From: Parasulfuritortus sp037446165
GTDB taxonomy: Bacteria > Pseudomonadota > Gammaproteobacteria > Burkholderiales > Thiobacillaceae
Length of the DNA stretch: 64,000 bases
Assembly: GCA_037446165.1 (NCBI GenBank)
Contig: JBBIJC010000002.1
Coordinates: 24,279-88,278 of the forward strand
Direction: 5' to 3'
This document shows, one piece after another, positions 50,660 to 60,639 of this stretch (position 1 is its first letter; each line of letters starts with the position of its first letter). Under the pieces are notes generated by a model. The model had not been told where the DNA came from. It was given only the letters and a program-made list of their open reading frames with translations, and searched no databases. The translations under genes were made by a program, and so were the position numbers.

Positions 50660-52603
50660 ATGATCCGACTCACCCGACTCACCCTCATTCGCGGCACCAA
50701 GCCGCTCATCGAAACCGCCGACCTGGTCCTCAACCCGGGCGAGAAGATCGGCCTGATCGGCGCCAACGGCTCGGGCAAATCCAGCCTGTTCGCCCTGCTC
50801 CGCAACGAGCTGCACCCCGACGCCGGCGATGTCGATTTCCCGGCCGCCTGGCGCATCGCCCATGTCGCCCAGGAAACCCCGGCCCTGGACCGAACCGCGC
50901 TCGACTACGCCATCGACGGCGACACCACCCTGCGCCGGCTGGAAGCCGAACTGGCCGAGGCCGAACACGACCACGACGGTCATCGCATCGGCGAACTGCA
51001 CGGCGCACTGCAGGATGCCGACGCCTACACGGTGCGCGCCCGTGCCGAACAGCTGCTGACCGGCCTGGGCTTCGCCAACGACCAGATGCAGCGACCCATC
51101 GCCAGCTTTTCCGGCGGCTGGCGGATGCGCCTCAACCTGGCCCAGGCGCTGATGTGTCCGTCCGACCTGCTCCTGCTCGACGAACCGACCAACCACCTCG
51201 ACCTGGACGCCATCCTCTGGCTGGAAGACTGGCTGAAACGCTATCCCGGAACCCTGATCGTCATCTCCCACGACCGCGACTTCCTCGACGGGGTGGTCAA
51301 CGTGGTGGTGCACATCGACGGCCGGAAACTGAAACGCTACGGCGGCAACTATTCCAGCTTCGAGAAGCAGCGGGCGATCAACCTCTCCCTCGGCCAGGCC
51401 CAGTTTGAAAAGCAGTCGCGCGAACGCGCCCACCTGCAATCGTTCATCGACCGGTTCAAGGCCAAGGCCAGCAAGGCCAAGCAGGCCCAGTCGCGGATGA
51501 AGATGCTGGCCAAGATGGAAGAACTGGCGCCGATCCATGCCGCCGCCTCGTTCTCGTTCGAGTTCGGCGAACCGGAACGGGCGCCGAACCCGCTGCTGGT
51601 GCTGGAAGACGTGGTCGCAGGTTACGGTGACAAGACCATCCTCTCCGGCATCAACCTCAACCTCCAGGCCGGCCAGCGCATCGGCCTGCTTGGCGTCAAC
51701 GGCGCCGGCAAGTCGACCCTGATCAAGACCCTGGTCGGCGACATCCCGCCGCTGTCCGGCAAGCTGGTTGCCGGCAAGGGCCTGGCCATCGGCTATTTCG
51801 CCCAACACCAGCTGGAGATGCTGCGTCACGACCAGTCGCCGCTCTGGCACCTGGGCAGGCTGTCGCCGACCACTCGCGAACAGGAACTGCGCAACTTCCT
51901 GGGCGGCTTCAACTTCAACGGCGAGATGGCCACTGCGCCGATCGCGCCGCTCTCTGGCGGCGAAAAGGCCCGGCTGGCGCTGGCCCTGATCGTCTGGCAA
52001 CGGCCCAACCTGCTCCTGCTCGACGAACCAACCAACCACCTCGACCTGGAAACCCGCGAGGCGCTGACCGTCGCCCTGGCCCAGTTCGAAGGCACCCTGA
52101 TCCTGGTCTCCCACGACCGTCACCTGCTCCGCGCCACCACCGACGAATTCATGATCGTCGCCGACGGCAGCCTGCAGCCCTTTGACGGCGACCTGGACGA
52201 CTACCGCGACTGGCTGTTCCGGACCAAGCTCGGCCAGGGCAAGCCCAGACCGGACAAAACCGAGCCGCTCTCCACGCCGGCCGAAGCCGAGGCCGTTGCA
52301 CGGGACAATATCGACCGCAAGGAACAGAAACGCCAGGAAGCGTCAGCCCGGCAGCGCCTGTCCGCCCAGCGCAAACCGATCGAGACCCGGATCAAGCGGC
52401 TGGAAGAGCAAATGGCCCGGCGCAATTCCCGCAAGGCAGAACTGGAGACCCTGCTGGCCGACCCTGCGGTCTATGGCGAAGCGCAGAAGGAGACGCTGAA
52501 AAACCACCTGTTCGAACAAGCCGACCTGGCCAGGGAACTTCATCAACTGGAGGCGGAATGGCTGGAGCAACAGGAAGCGCTGGAGGCCATTGTTGTCGAT
52601 TGA
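50660..52603 (+). CDS. ABC-F family ATPase, YheS-like
   Basis: This 647-residue soluble protein has two ABC modules without membrane helices: Walker A GANGSGKSS and GVNGAGKST, signatures FSGGWRMR and LSGGEKAR, both followed by LLLLDEPTNHLDLD-type Walker B motifs. The central linker with many Lys/Arg/Gln and the C-terminal coiled coil (residues 560-640) match YheS, which acts on ribosomes stalled at certain sequences. Its exact clients are unknown. It is 61 bases after the signalling gene and may have its own promoter. Confidence 0.9.
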   Translation: MIRLTRLTLIRGTKPLIETADLVLNPGEKIGLIGANGSGKSSLFALLRNELHPDAGDVDFPAAWRIAHVAQETPALDRTALDYAIDGDTTLRRLEAELAEAEHDHDGHRIGELHGALQDADAYTVRARAEQLLTGLGFANDQMQRPIASFSGGWRMRLNLAQALMCPSDLLLLDEPTNHLDLDAILWLEDWLKRYPGTLIVISHDRDFLDGVVNVVVHIDGRKLKRYGGNYSSFEKQRAINLSLGQAQFEKQSRERAHLQSFIDRFKAKASKAKQAQSRMKMLAKMEELAPIHAAASFSFEFGEPERAPNPLLVLEDVVAGYGDKTILSGINLNLQAGQRIGLLGVNGAGKSTLIKTLVGDIPPLSGKLVAGKGLAIGYFAQHQLEMLRHDQSPLWHLGRLSPTTREQELRNFLGGFNFNGEMATAPIAPLSGGEKARLALALIVWQRPNLLLLDEPTNHLDLETREALTVALAQFEGTLILVSHDRHLLRATTDEFMIVADGSLQPFDGDLDDYRDWLFRTKLGQGKPRPDKTEPLSTPAEAEAVARDNIDRKEQKRQEASARQRLSAQRKPIETRIKRLEEQMARRNSRKAELETLLADPAVYGEAQKETLKNHLFEQADLARELHQLEAEWLEQQEALEAIVVD

Positions 52604-52647
52604 CAGCCTGCTCGCGGCCGCCCGACCGGTACAAACCCCATCAGACC

Positions 52648-52664
52648 GCCCGGCCACACCGGGC
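52648..52664 (+). terminator. Weak hairpin after the YheS-like gene
   Basis: GCCCGG (52648-52653) and CCGGGC (52659-52664) form a 6-base stem with a 5-base loop in the 136-base gap before glgP, followed by a modestly T-rich TGGTTCATTCTT. It may terminate the upstream gene but is short. The rest of the gap, with TATAAC near 52715, could hold a glgP promoter; no convincing -35 was found. Confidence 0.3.
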
Positions 52665-52739
52665 TGGTTCATTCTTCCAGTGTTCATTTGCGCCCATATT
52701 CATTACCCTGTCACTGTATAACTAACGATATAACCCGCC

Positions 52740-55262
52740 ATGTCCCACCGATCCAGCACAACCCGCCTTAAGCCATTTCGCGTGAGCCGCCCCACCGCCG
52801 AGCTGTATGAACTGCCGCCCCTGGGCATGGATGAGGCGGCCCTGGCCTTGGATATCCGCCGCTATTTTGGCAATTTCCTTGGCCGCAGCCCTCACTGCCG
52901 CTCTTCTCACTATCCCTACATTGCCCTGACCCTGTCTCTGCGCGATCGCCTCATGGAGCGCTGGAAGCGGACCCGGGCGGCCTATGAGCAACAAGACGCC
53001 CGGCACGCCTACTACCTCTCGCTTGAGTTTCTGATGGGCCGCACCCTCAACAATGCCCTGCTCAACCTGGGCCTGGACGAGACCGCGAAAACCAGCTTGC
53101 ACCAACTCGGGCTCGACCTGGAAGAACTGATCGACGTCGAGCTGGACGCAGGGCTGGGCAACGGCGGCCTGGGTCGTCTCGCTGCCTGCTTCCTGGACAG
53201 CTGCGCCACCCTGCAACTGCCGGTGATGGGCTACGGCATCCGCTATGAATACGGGATGTTCCGCCAGCACATCGAACATTGCCAGCAGATGGAGGAGCCG
53301 GACCACTGGCTGCGCGACGGCAATCCGTGGGAACTGGAACGGCCGGAGCACACCCGGCGCGTTCAGTACTATGGCCATACCGAAACTTACGAGGACATCC
53401 AGGGCCGTCGCCACGTGCGTTTGATGAATACCCAGGATGTGCTCGCGGTGCCCTTCGACACGCCCATCCCCGGTTACCAGAACGATACCGTCAACGTGCT
53501 GCGCCTGTGGAGCGCAGCGGCGACCGACGAGTTCGACCTGCAGGAGTTCAATTCCGGTTCGTACACCGAGTCGGTCGCCGCCAAGAATGCGGCCGAGAAC
53601 ATCACCATGGTGCTGTACCCGAACGACGCCAGCGAGAACGGCAAGGAATTGCGCCTGAAACAGCAATATTTCCTCGCCTCCGCCAGCCTCCAGGACGTAC
53701 TGGCCCGCTGGGAGCAATACCACGGCCTGGACTTCAGCCGCTTTGCCGAAAAGAACGTATTTCAACTCAATGACACGCACCCGACCTGCGCGGTACCCGA
53801 GCTGATGCGCCTGCTCATGGACGAATACCAGCTGGAATGGGATGCGGCCTGGGCCATCACCAGCAAGGTCATGGCCTACACCAACCACACACTGCTGCCG
53901 GAGGCCCTGGAGAAATGGCCGGTACGCCTGTTCGGCCAGCTTTTGCCCCGTCTGCTCGAGATCATCTACGAAATCAACACCCGTTTCCTGACCGAAGTGG
54001 CCCGCCGCTGGCCGGGTGACAACTCGCGCCTGGCACGCATGTCGCTGATCGAGGAAGGTCACGATCCCCAGGTGCGCATGGCCTATCTGGCGATCGTCGG
54101 CAGCTTCTCGGTGAACGGTGTCGCCGCCCTGCATTCCGATCTGCTGCGCCAGGGCCTGTTCCAAGATTTCCACGAACTGTGGCCCTACAAGTTCAACAAC
54201 AAGACCAACGGGGTCACCCAACGCCGCTGGCTGGCCGCCGCCAACCCGGCGCTGGCGCAACTGCTTACCACCAGGCTAGGCAATGACTGGATCCGGCAGC
54301 TGGACAAGCTGCGCGGCCTGATCCCGCTTGCCGACGACAAGGCCTTCCAGCAGCACTGGCATGAGGTGAAGCGCGGCAACAAGGTCCGGCTCGCGGAACT
54401 GGTGAAGAAAGACTGCAAGGTCGACTTCGATCCAGACGCGCTGTTCGACGTCCAGGTGAAGCGCATCCACGAATACAAGCGCCAGCTGCTCAATATCCTG
54501 CATGTTATCCACCTCTACGCCCGCCTGAAAAACGGCGAAGACGCGGACTGGACCAACCGCTGCGTACTCATCGGCGGCAAGGCCGCTCCCGGCTACTTCA
54601 TGGCCAAGCGCATCATCACCCTGATCTGCAAGGTGGCGGACATGCTCAACGGCGATGCGCAGGTGGCCAATCGGCTCAAGCTGGCCTTCCTGCCCAACTA
54701 CCGCGTTTCGGCCATGGAGATCATCGCTCCGGGCACCGACCTGTCCGAGCAGATCTCCACCGCCGGCAAGGAAGCGTCCGGCACCGGCAACATGAAGTTC
54801 ATGATGAACGGGGCCATCACCATCGGCACCCTGGATGGCGCCAACATCGAAATCCGCGAGGAGGTCGGCGAGGACAACTTCTTCCTGTTCGGACTCAACG
54901 CCGAGGAAGTGGAAGCCGCCCGCGCCCACTACGACCCCAGCGCCATCATCGACGCCGATCCGGACCTTAAACGGGTCATGGACCTGCTTGAATCCGGCCA
55001 CTTCAACCACTTCGAACCCGGCCTGTTCGACCCCATCATCCAGGCCATCCGCAGCCCGCATGACCCCTGGCTGGTGGCGGCCGACTTCCGTGCCTTCGTC
55101 GATGCCCAGGCCCGCGCCTCGGCCGCCTACCAGGACCGGAACCGCTGGACCCGGATGAGCATCCTCAACACCGCCACCAGCGGCAAGTTCTCGACCGACC
55201 GGACCATGCAGGAATACAACGCGGAGATCTGGCGGCTGACGCCAGTGGCGTCGGTCAAATAA
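52740..55262 (+). CDS. glgP: Glycogen/starch/alpha-glucan phosphorylase
   Basis: GlgP (840 residues) releases glucose-1-phosphate from alpha-1,4-glucans using PLP. The catalytic region ASGTGNMKFMMNGAITIGT with the PLP lysine, EFLMGR-like LEFLMGRTLNN, and GNGGLGRLAACFLDS are all present. The length is usual. The other glycogen genes (glgA, glgB, glgC) are not in this window. Transaldolase follows after 82 bases, linking polyglucan breakdown to the pentose phosphate pathway in position at least. Confidence 0.96.
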   Translation: MSHRSSTTRLKPFRVSRPTAELYELPPLGMDEAALALDIRRYFGNFLGRSPHCRSSHYPYIALTLSLRDRLMERWKRTRAAYEQQDARHAYYLSLEFLMGRTLNNALLNLGLDETAKTSLHQLGLDLEELIDVELDAGLGNGGLGRLAACFLDSCATLQLPVMGYGIRYEYGMFRQHIEHCQQMEEPDHWLRDGNPWELERPEHTRRVQYYGHTETYEDIQGRRHVRLMNTQDVLAVPFDTPIPGYQNDTVNVLRLWSAAATDEFDLQEFNSGSYTESVAAKNAAENITMVLYPNDASENGKELRLKQQYFLASASLQDVLARWEQYHGLDFSRFAEKNVFQLNDTHPTCAVPELMRLLMDEYQLEWDAAWAITSKVMAYTNHTLLPEALEKWPVRLFGQLLPRLLEIIYEINTRFLTEVARRWPGDNSRLARMSLIEEGHDPQVRMAYLAIVGSFSVNGVAALHSDLLRQGLFQDFHELWPYKFNNKTNGVTQRRWLAAANPALAQLLTTRLGNDWIRQLDKLRGLIPLADDKAFQQHWHEVKRGNKVRLAELVKKDCKVDFDPDALFDVQVKRIHEYKRQLLNILHVIHLYARLKNGEDADWTNRCVLIGGKAAPGYFMAKRIITLICKVADMLNGDAQVANRLKLAFLPNYRVSAMEIIAPGTDLSEQISTAGKEASGTGNMKFMMNGAITIGTLDGANIEIREEVGEDNFFLFGLNAEEVEAARAHYDPSAIIDADPDLKRVMDLLESGHFNHFEPGLFDPIIQAIRSPHDPWLVAADFRAFVDAQARASAAYQDRNRWTRMSILNTATSGKFSTDRTMQEYNAEIWRLTPVASVK

Positions 55263-55286
55263 GCCGGGCAGGCCAGCCTGCCCGGC
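55263..55286. repeat. Strong hairpin directly after glgP
   Basis: An 11-base perfect inverted repeat, GCCGGGCAGGC then GCCTGCCCGGC with a 2-base centre, begins immediately after the glgP TAA. It has no T tract, so it may act as an mRNA-stabilising or attenuating structure before talB rather than as a classical terminator. Confidence 0.5.
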
Positions 55287-55344
55287 CGTCGGGGCTGTCA
55301 TACAAGGGTGCTATAACTGACTCCATAACCCTCAGGAGGTCCAC

Positions 55345-56298
55345 ATGGCCAACCAGCTCGAACAACTCCGCTCCATGACCGCCATCGTCGCCGACACCGG
55401 CGACATCGACGCCATCGCCCAGCACCGCCCGGAAGACGCCACCACCAACCCGTCATTGCTGCTCAAGGCGGCCGCCTCGCCGCGGTATGCACCGCTGCTG
55501 GACGAGGCCGTCGCCTGGGCGCGCGGCCAAACCAGCGACCCTGGCCGCCAGTTGACCGATGCCCTGGACAAGCTGGCCGTGAACGCCGGCGTCGAGATTC
55601 TGAAACTGGTACCTGGCCGGGTCTCGACCGAGGCCGACGCACGCCTGTCGTTCGACACCCAGGCCACCGTCGCCAAGGCACGGAGGCTGATCGAGTTGTA
55701 CGCTGCCGCCGGCATCGGCCGGGAGCGGGTGCTGATCAAGATCGCCTCCACCTGGGAAGGGATCCGGGCGGGGGAAATCCTCGAACGCGAGGGCATCCAT
55801 TGCAACCTGACCCTGCTGTTCGGTTTCGGCCAGGCCCGCGCCGCTGCCGAGGCCGGCGTGACCCTGATCTCGCCCTTCGTCGGGCGCATCTTCGACTGGA
55901 GCAAGAGCCATGGCGGCGATGCCAACGTGGCGCCGGAGGACGACCCCGGGGTGCGTTCGGTGCAGGCCATCTACCGCTATTACAAGCAGCACGGCTATGC
56001 CACCACGGTGATGGGCGCCTCGTTCCGCAATACCGGCGAGATCCTGGCCCTGGCCGGCTGCGACCGGCTGACCATCAGCCCCAATCTGATGGACGAACTG
56101 GCTGCCAGCGAGGTCCTGGTGCCGCGCAGGCTGGTTTACGACGGCGCAATGCAGCCCCGGCCCGCCGCCATGACCGGGGCTCAATTCCGCTGGGATCTGA
56201 ACGAGGATGCCATGGCCACCGAGAAACTGGCCGAGGGCATCCGCAATTTCACGGTCGACCAGATCAAACTGGAAAAGACGCTGGCCGAACGGCTGTAG
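55345..56298 (+). CDS. tal: Transaldolase
   Basis: This 317-residue class I transaldolase moves a dihydroxyacetone unit between sugar phosphates. The Schiff-base lysine is K132 in RVLIKIASTWEGIRA, at the same position as in E. coli TalB; DATTNPSLLLKA and GVTLISPFVGRI(F)DW are also conserved. A full AGGAGG lies 6 bases before the ATG, giving strong translation. It is the TalB-type length. Confidence 0.96.
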   Translation: MANQLEQLRSMTAIVADTGDIDAIAQHRPEDATTNPSLLLKAAASPRYAPLLDEAVAWARGQTSDPGRQLTDALDKLAVNAGVEILKLVPGRVSTEADARLSFDTQATVAKARRLIELYAAAGIGRERVLIKIASTWEGIRAGEILEREGIHCNLTLLFGFGQARAAAEAGVTLISPFVGRIFDWSKSHGGDANVAPEDDPGVRSVQAIYRYYKQHGYATTVMGASFRNTGEILALAGCDRLTISPNLMDELAASEVLVPRRLVYDGAMQPRPAAMTGAQFRWDLNEDAMATEKLAEGIRNFTVDQIKLEKTLAERL

Positions 56299-56343
56299 CA
56301 CACCTGCCTGAGATCAAGGCGGACCAGGCCGCGCTGAGCGACC

Positions 56344-56994
56344 ATGGCCCCCATCGCAAATCCCTTTGAAAGCATGAGCATGTCCTTCCCCGACTATTTC
56401 GAGCAGATCCCGTCGCTCACCCTCTACGACCCGCTGGCCGAACTACTCGGCGCCGCCACCAAGGGCCTCATGACCTACCGTTATGAGGACGCTGTCAAAC
56501 TGGCCGGGCATTCCTGTCCGACGGTGGCCGGCGCCTGGCTGATGGCCGTGCGCGGCCTGTCCATCCTGTATCCTGAGCCGACCGTTCCCGAACGCGGCCA
56601 GATCAGGGTCGACCTGCGCGACCCCGAAGAAACCGGCACCACCGGTGTGGTGGCCAATGTACTTGGACTCATCACCGGCGCGGCCGGAGCCGGCGGCTTC
56701 AAGGGTCTGGGCAATCAGCATGTTCGGCGAGGGCTTCTCAAGTTCGGCGTTGAGCTGCCCGCACCGGTCAAACTGACCCGGCTGGACACCGGCGCGGCCG
56801 TGGCGCTGGACTATGCCCCGGAGGTCGTGCCCGCTTCGGCGGACATGGCCGCCGTGATGTCGGCTGTGGTGGCCGGGACCGCCGACCGTGCGGCACGCGA
56901 AACCTTCGGCCGGCTCTGGCAGGAACGGGTCCGGCAAATCCTGATCGACCATGCCGGCGACCCCGATCTGGTCACCGCCTGGCACGCCGAGTGA
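56344..56994 (+). CDS. FmdE-domain-like protein of unknown function
   Basis: This 216-residue cytosolic protein has a central segment KLAGHSCPTVAGAWLMAV followed by RGQIRVDLRDPEETGTTG and GLITGAAGAGGFKGL, which follows the pattern of the FmdE N-terminal domain first seen beside formylmethanofuran dehydrogenase genes. It lacks the C-terminal zinc-ribbon of some FmdE proteins. FmdE-like proteins are found in many bacteria without methanogenesis; their role is not clear. ATG 56344 is weakly supported; an internal ATG at 56374 or 56380 would also leave the domain complete. Confidence 0.6.
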   Translation: MAPIANPFESMSMSFPDYFEQIPSLTLYDPLAELLGAATKGLMTYRYEDAVKLAGHSCPTVAGAWLMAVRGLSILYPEPTVPERGQIRVDLRDPEETGTTGVVANVLGLITGAAGAGGFKGLGNQHVRRGLLKFGVELPAPVKLTRLDTGAAVALDYAPEVVPASADMAAVMSAVVAGTADRAARETFGRLWQERVRQILIDHAGDPDLVTAWHAE

Positions 56995-57042
56995 AGCCCG
57001 GAACCCCGTTTCCCTCAGCAAGACCAGGCTAGATTTCGTTCC

Positions 57043-57082
57043 TTGCCCAGCATCATTCGATGCGCATACACTATACGCATCG
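57043..57082 (+). promoter_or_regulatory. Candidate promoter and operator of the CcdAB module
   Basis: TTGCCC (57043-57048) and TACACT (57067-57072), 18 bases apart, form a plausible promoter. Overlapping the -10 is an inverted repeat: CGATGCG (57058-57064) and CGCATCG (57076-57082), with 7-base perfect arms and partly symmetrical centre. CcdA-CcdB complexes repress their own operon, so this is the likely operator. The ccdA start is 22 bases downstream. Confidence 0.5.
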
Positions 57083-57103
57083 AACAGGCACAAGGAATAC
57101 CTC

Positions 57104-57358
57104 ATGACCGCCCCCACGAAAAAAGCCACCAACCTCAGCCTCCGCGTCGATCTGCTCGAAGAGGCGCGCGCCCTGGGCATCAACCTGTCACGCACGCTGG
57201 AAACCGCACTCGAAGCCGAGGTCAAGAAGGCCAAGGAAACCAAATGGCTGGAGGAAAACCGCGCGGCTATCGAGGCCTATAACCGCGATGTCGCAGAGCA
57301 TGGTTTGTTCAGCGACAACTTCCGAACCTTCTGCCGCGAAAACGCCGAGACGGACTGA
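57104..57358 (+). CDS. ccdA: CcdA-like antitoxin
   Basis: This 84-residue protein has the CcdA pattern: an N-terminal ribbon-helix-helix DNA-binding part (ATNLSLRVDLLEEARALGIN) and a C-terminal toxin-binding tail (WLEENRAAIEAYNRDVAEHG). The ATG at 57104 has AAGGA 8 bases upstream; the open frame before it is not conserved. It lies 6 bases before ccdB. CcdA neutralises CcdB and represses the operon with it. The call rests on family pattern and pairing. Confidence 0.85.
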   Translation: MTAPTKKATNLSLRVDLLEEARALGINLSRTLETALEAEVKKAKETKWLEENRAAIEAYNRDVAEHGLFSDNFRTFCRENAETD

Positions 57359-57364
57359 CCTGGA

Positions 57365-57682
57365 ATGCCCCAGCTCGATGTTTACCACAACCCGGACAAG
57401 TCATCCCTGGCACGCATTCCCTATGTCGTTGTCCTGCAATTCGACTTGCTCGACAGCCTGGAACATTTTGTTGTCGCGCCGCTGCGCATCAAGCAGGACG
57501 ACTCCGTCATCCCCATGTTGCGGCTGAACCCGCTGACCATGATCGATGGCCAGGAATATCACGTCCGTGTGCAGGATATCGCCACCGTGCCGCGCCGTAT
57601 GCTGAAAAGCCCTGTAGCAAATTTGTCCACCCAGCGCGACGAGATCATCGCCGCGCTCGACCTCCTATTCACCGGTTTCTAA
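57365..57682 (+). CDS. ccdB: CcdB-like gyrase-targeting toxin
   Basis: This 105-residue protein follows the CcdB pattern: QLDVYHNPDKSSLARIPYVV at the start, then LLDSLEHFVVAPLR, and AALDLLFTGF at the end. CcdB traps DNA gyrase on DNA. The plasmid F toxin ends WGI, with Trp99 important for gyrase binding; here the tail is TGF, as in the chromosomal Vibrio-type proteins, so target strength is uncertain. The 16 bases to ettA and the lack of a ribosome-binding site there suggest read-through into that gene. Confidence 0.85.
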   Translation: MPQLDVYHNPDKSSLARIPYVVVLQFDLLDSLEHFVVAPLRIKQDDSVIPMLRLNPLTMIDGQEYHVRVQDIATVPRRMLKSPVANLSTQRDEIIAALDLLFTGF

Positions 57683-57698
57683 AACACTCGAAAACTCC

Positions 57699-59363
<1,665 letters not shown>

Positions 59364-59475
59364 TGGAGACAGACCCGCACGGGAAATACTGCCGACACGA
59401 CACCCAGTCGAAAATGGTGCAAGCCTATACTGCGATCGCCCGTCATCCGGGTGGATCGCAACGAGGAGGAAAATC

Positions 59476-59913
59476 ATGATGATTCCGCGCATGAACGTCG
59501 TCACCTTGGGGGTATCCGACCTCGCACGCTCCACCACCTTCTACCGCGAGATCTTTGCAACCCAGCCCAACACCGAAAACGAGGGCGTCACATTCATCCC
59601 GCTGCCCGGCGTCTGGCTTTCGCTTTACCCTTTGGACAAGCTGGCCGAAGACATCGGCGAGGACGTGAAGCTGCCCCCGCCGGGCACGTTCGGGGGCTTT
59701 AGCCTCGGCTACAACGCACGCAGCAAGGAAGAGATCGTTAGCATCTTCGCCCGGGCTGCCGAAGCCGGAGCGCACATCGCAAAAACACCGCAGGACACCT
59801 TCTGGGGCGGCTTCAGCGGCTACTTCAGCGACCCGGATGGGCATTACTGGGAAGTGGCATGGGGACCGATGTTCGAGTTCACCGAGCACGGCGACCTGCG
59901 CTTCAAGGCATGA
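59476..59913 (+). CDS. VOC (glyoxalase/bleomycin-resistance) superfamily protein
   Basis: This 145-residue protein starts at ATG 59476 with AGGAGG 7 bases upstream. It has the paired beta-alpha-beta pattern of the VOC superfamily: VVTLGVSDLARSTTFYREIF and, near the end, GYFSDPDGHYWEVAWGP. VOC proteins include glyoxalases, dioxygenases and antibiotic-binding proteins; the substrate cannot be read here. A TATACT (59426-59431) and an imperfect hairpin (59432-59459) precede it. Confidence 0.85.
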   Translation: MMIPRMNVVTLGVSDLARSTTFYREIFATQPNTENEGVTFIPLPGVWLSLYPLDKLAEDIGEDVKLPPPGTFGGFSLGYNARSKEEIVSIFARAAEAGAHIAKTPQDTFWGGFSGYFSDPDGHYWEVAWGPMFEFTEHGDLRFKA

Positions 59914-59974
59914 ACCGGATCGAAAAGCAGCGGCCGGCCTGACGGTCGCATTCATCGACGATCGGCCAATCCGC

Positions 59975-60367
59975 ATGCGAAAGAAAACCTGGCTCAGTTG
60001 GAGCAGCGGCAAGGACAGCGCCTGGGCGCTGCATGAGTTGCGNNNNNNNNNNNNNNNNNNNNNNNNNNNNNNNNNNNNNNNNNNNNNNNNNNNNNNNNNN
60101 NNNNNNNNNNNNNNNNNNNNNNNNNNNNNNNNNNNNNNNNNNTGCGTCGACCCCCGTGTCTTGCCCGCCGGGTTCGCCGGGCGCGAACTGACGCGGGCGC
60201 TGCTGGAAGAGATGCCGGCCGGCTGCGACCCCTGCGGCGAGAACGGCGAGTTCCACTCGTTCGTCTTCGACGGGCCGATGTTCGCCCGGCCGCTCGACAT
60301 CGAGATCGGCGAAGTGGTGTCGCGGGACGGATTCGTCTTCGCCGATTGCCGGTCAAGAGGATCCTAG
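59975..60367 (+). CDS. PP-loop ATP-binding protein (DUF71/Dph6-like), interrupted by an assembly gap
   Basis: The gene starts at 59975 (MRKKTWLSWSSGKDSAWALHEL) with the SGKDS PP-loop of ATP pyrophosphatases, and resumes after the gap as CVDPRVLPAGFAGRELTRAL, ending with ENGEFHSFVFDGPMF, the conserved C-terminal motif of the diphthine-ammonia-ligase-like family. Diphthamide is not made in bacteria, so the bacterial role is unknown. The 100 N in the middle is a placeholder. Full-length relatives are roughly 220 residues, so some 300-350 bases of coding sequence are likely missing; the frame across the gap has no meaning. Confidence 0.75.
   Translation: MRKKTWLSWSSGKDSAWALHELXXXXXXXXXXXXXXXXXXXXXXXXXXXXXXXXXXCVDPRVLPAGFAGRELTRALLEEMPAGCDPCGENGEFHSFVFDGPMFARPLDIEIGEVVSRDGFVFADCRSRGS
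60043..60142. other. 100-base assembly gap (run of N)
   Basis: Exactly 100 N separate two contigs inside the PP-loop gene. A round 100 is the standard placeholder for unknown distance, so coordinates downstream are not exact. The flanking coding sequence belongs to the same protein family in the same orientation, so the join is probably right. Confidence 0.99.
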
Positions 60368-60439
60368 CGTAGTGCTTCATTCTGTCTGGCACTTGTTGCG
60401 ACGATGATTCGATCCGAGAAACCTCGGTCAAGACCGGGT

Positions 60440-60510
60440 GTGGGGGCGGCCTTGGCCGCGAAAGTACCCCTTCAGCCGCGCATCTCCTTCGCGGCCAAGG
60501 CCGCTCCTAC
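60440..60510. repeat. REPIN-like pair of inverted REP elements
   Basis: Two 23-base units face each other: 60440-60462 and, inverted, 60488-60510. They agree at 21 of 23 positions and share a perfect 17-base core, GCGGCCTTGGCCGCGAA. Each unit is itself a short hairpin, and the GTAGGAGCGGCC-type head is known from intergenic REP elements of Pseudomonas and some other proteobacteria. Such pairs are mobilised by REP-associated tyrosine transposases (RAYT). They lie in the 272-base gap after the PP-loop gene, which otherwise holds no recognised feature. Confidence 0.8.
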
Positions 60511-60639
60511 AAGAATGCCTCGGATTTCCGCAATTCGATGCGTTCCGTCAACCTGGAAGCACCACATTAGCGGCGGGAGAGTTTCAGTTTTCGGCTTACC
60601 GGGCTACGCTACTGGCCGCTCAACCGATTCCCGACCGCC

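Noticed and set aside
59426..59459. TATACT and GCGATC/GATCGC hairpin before the VOC gene as a regulated promoter
   Set aside because: There is no -35 match at a normal distance and the hairpin is imperfect.
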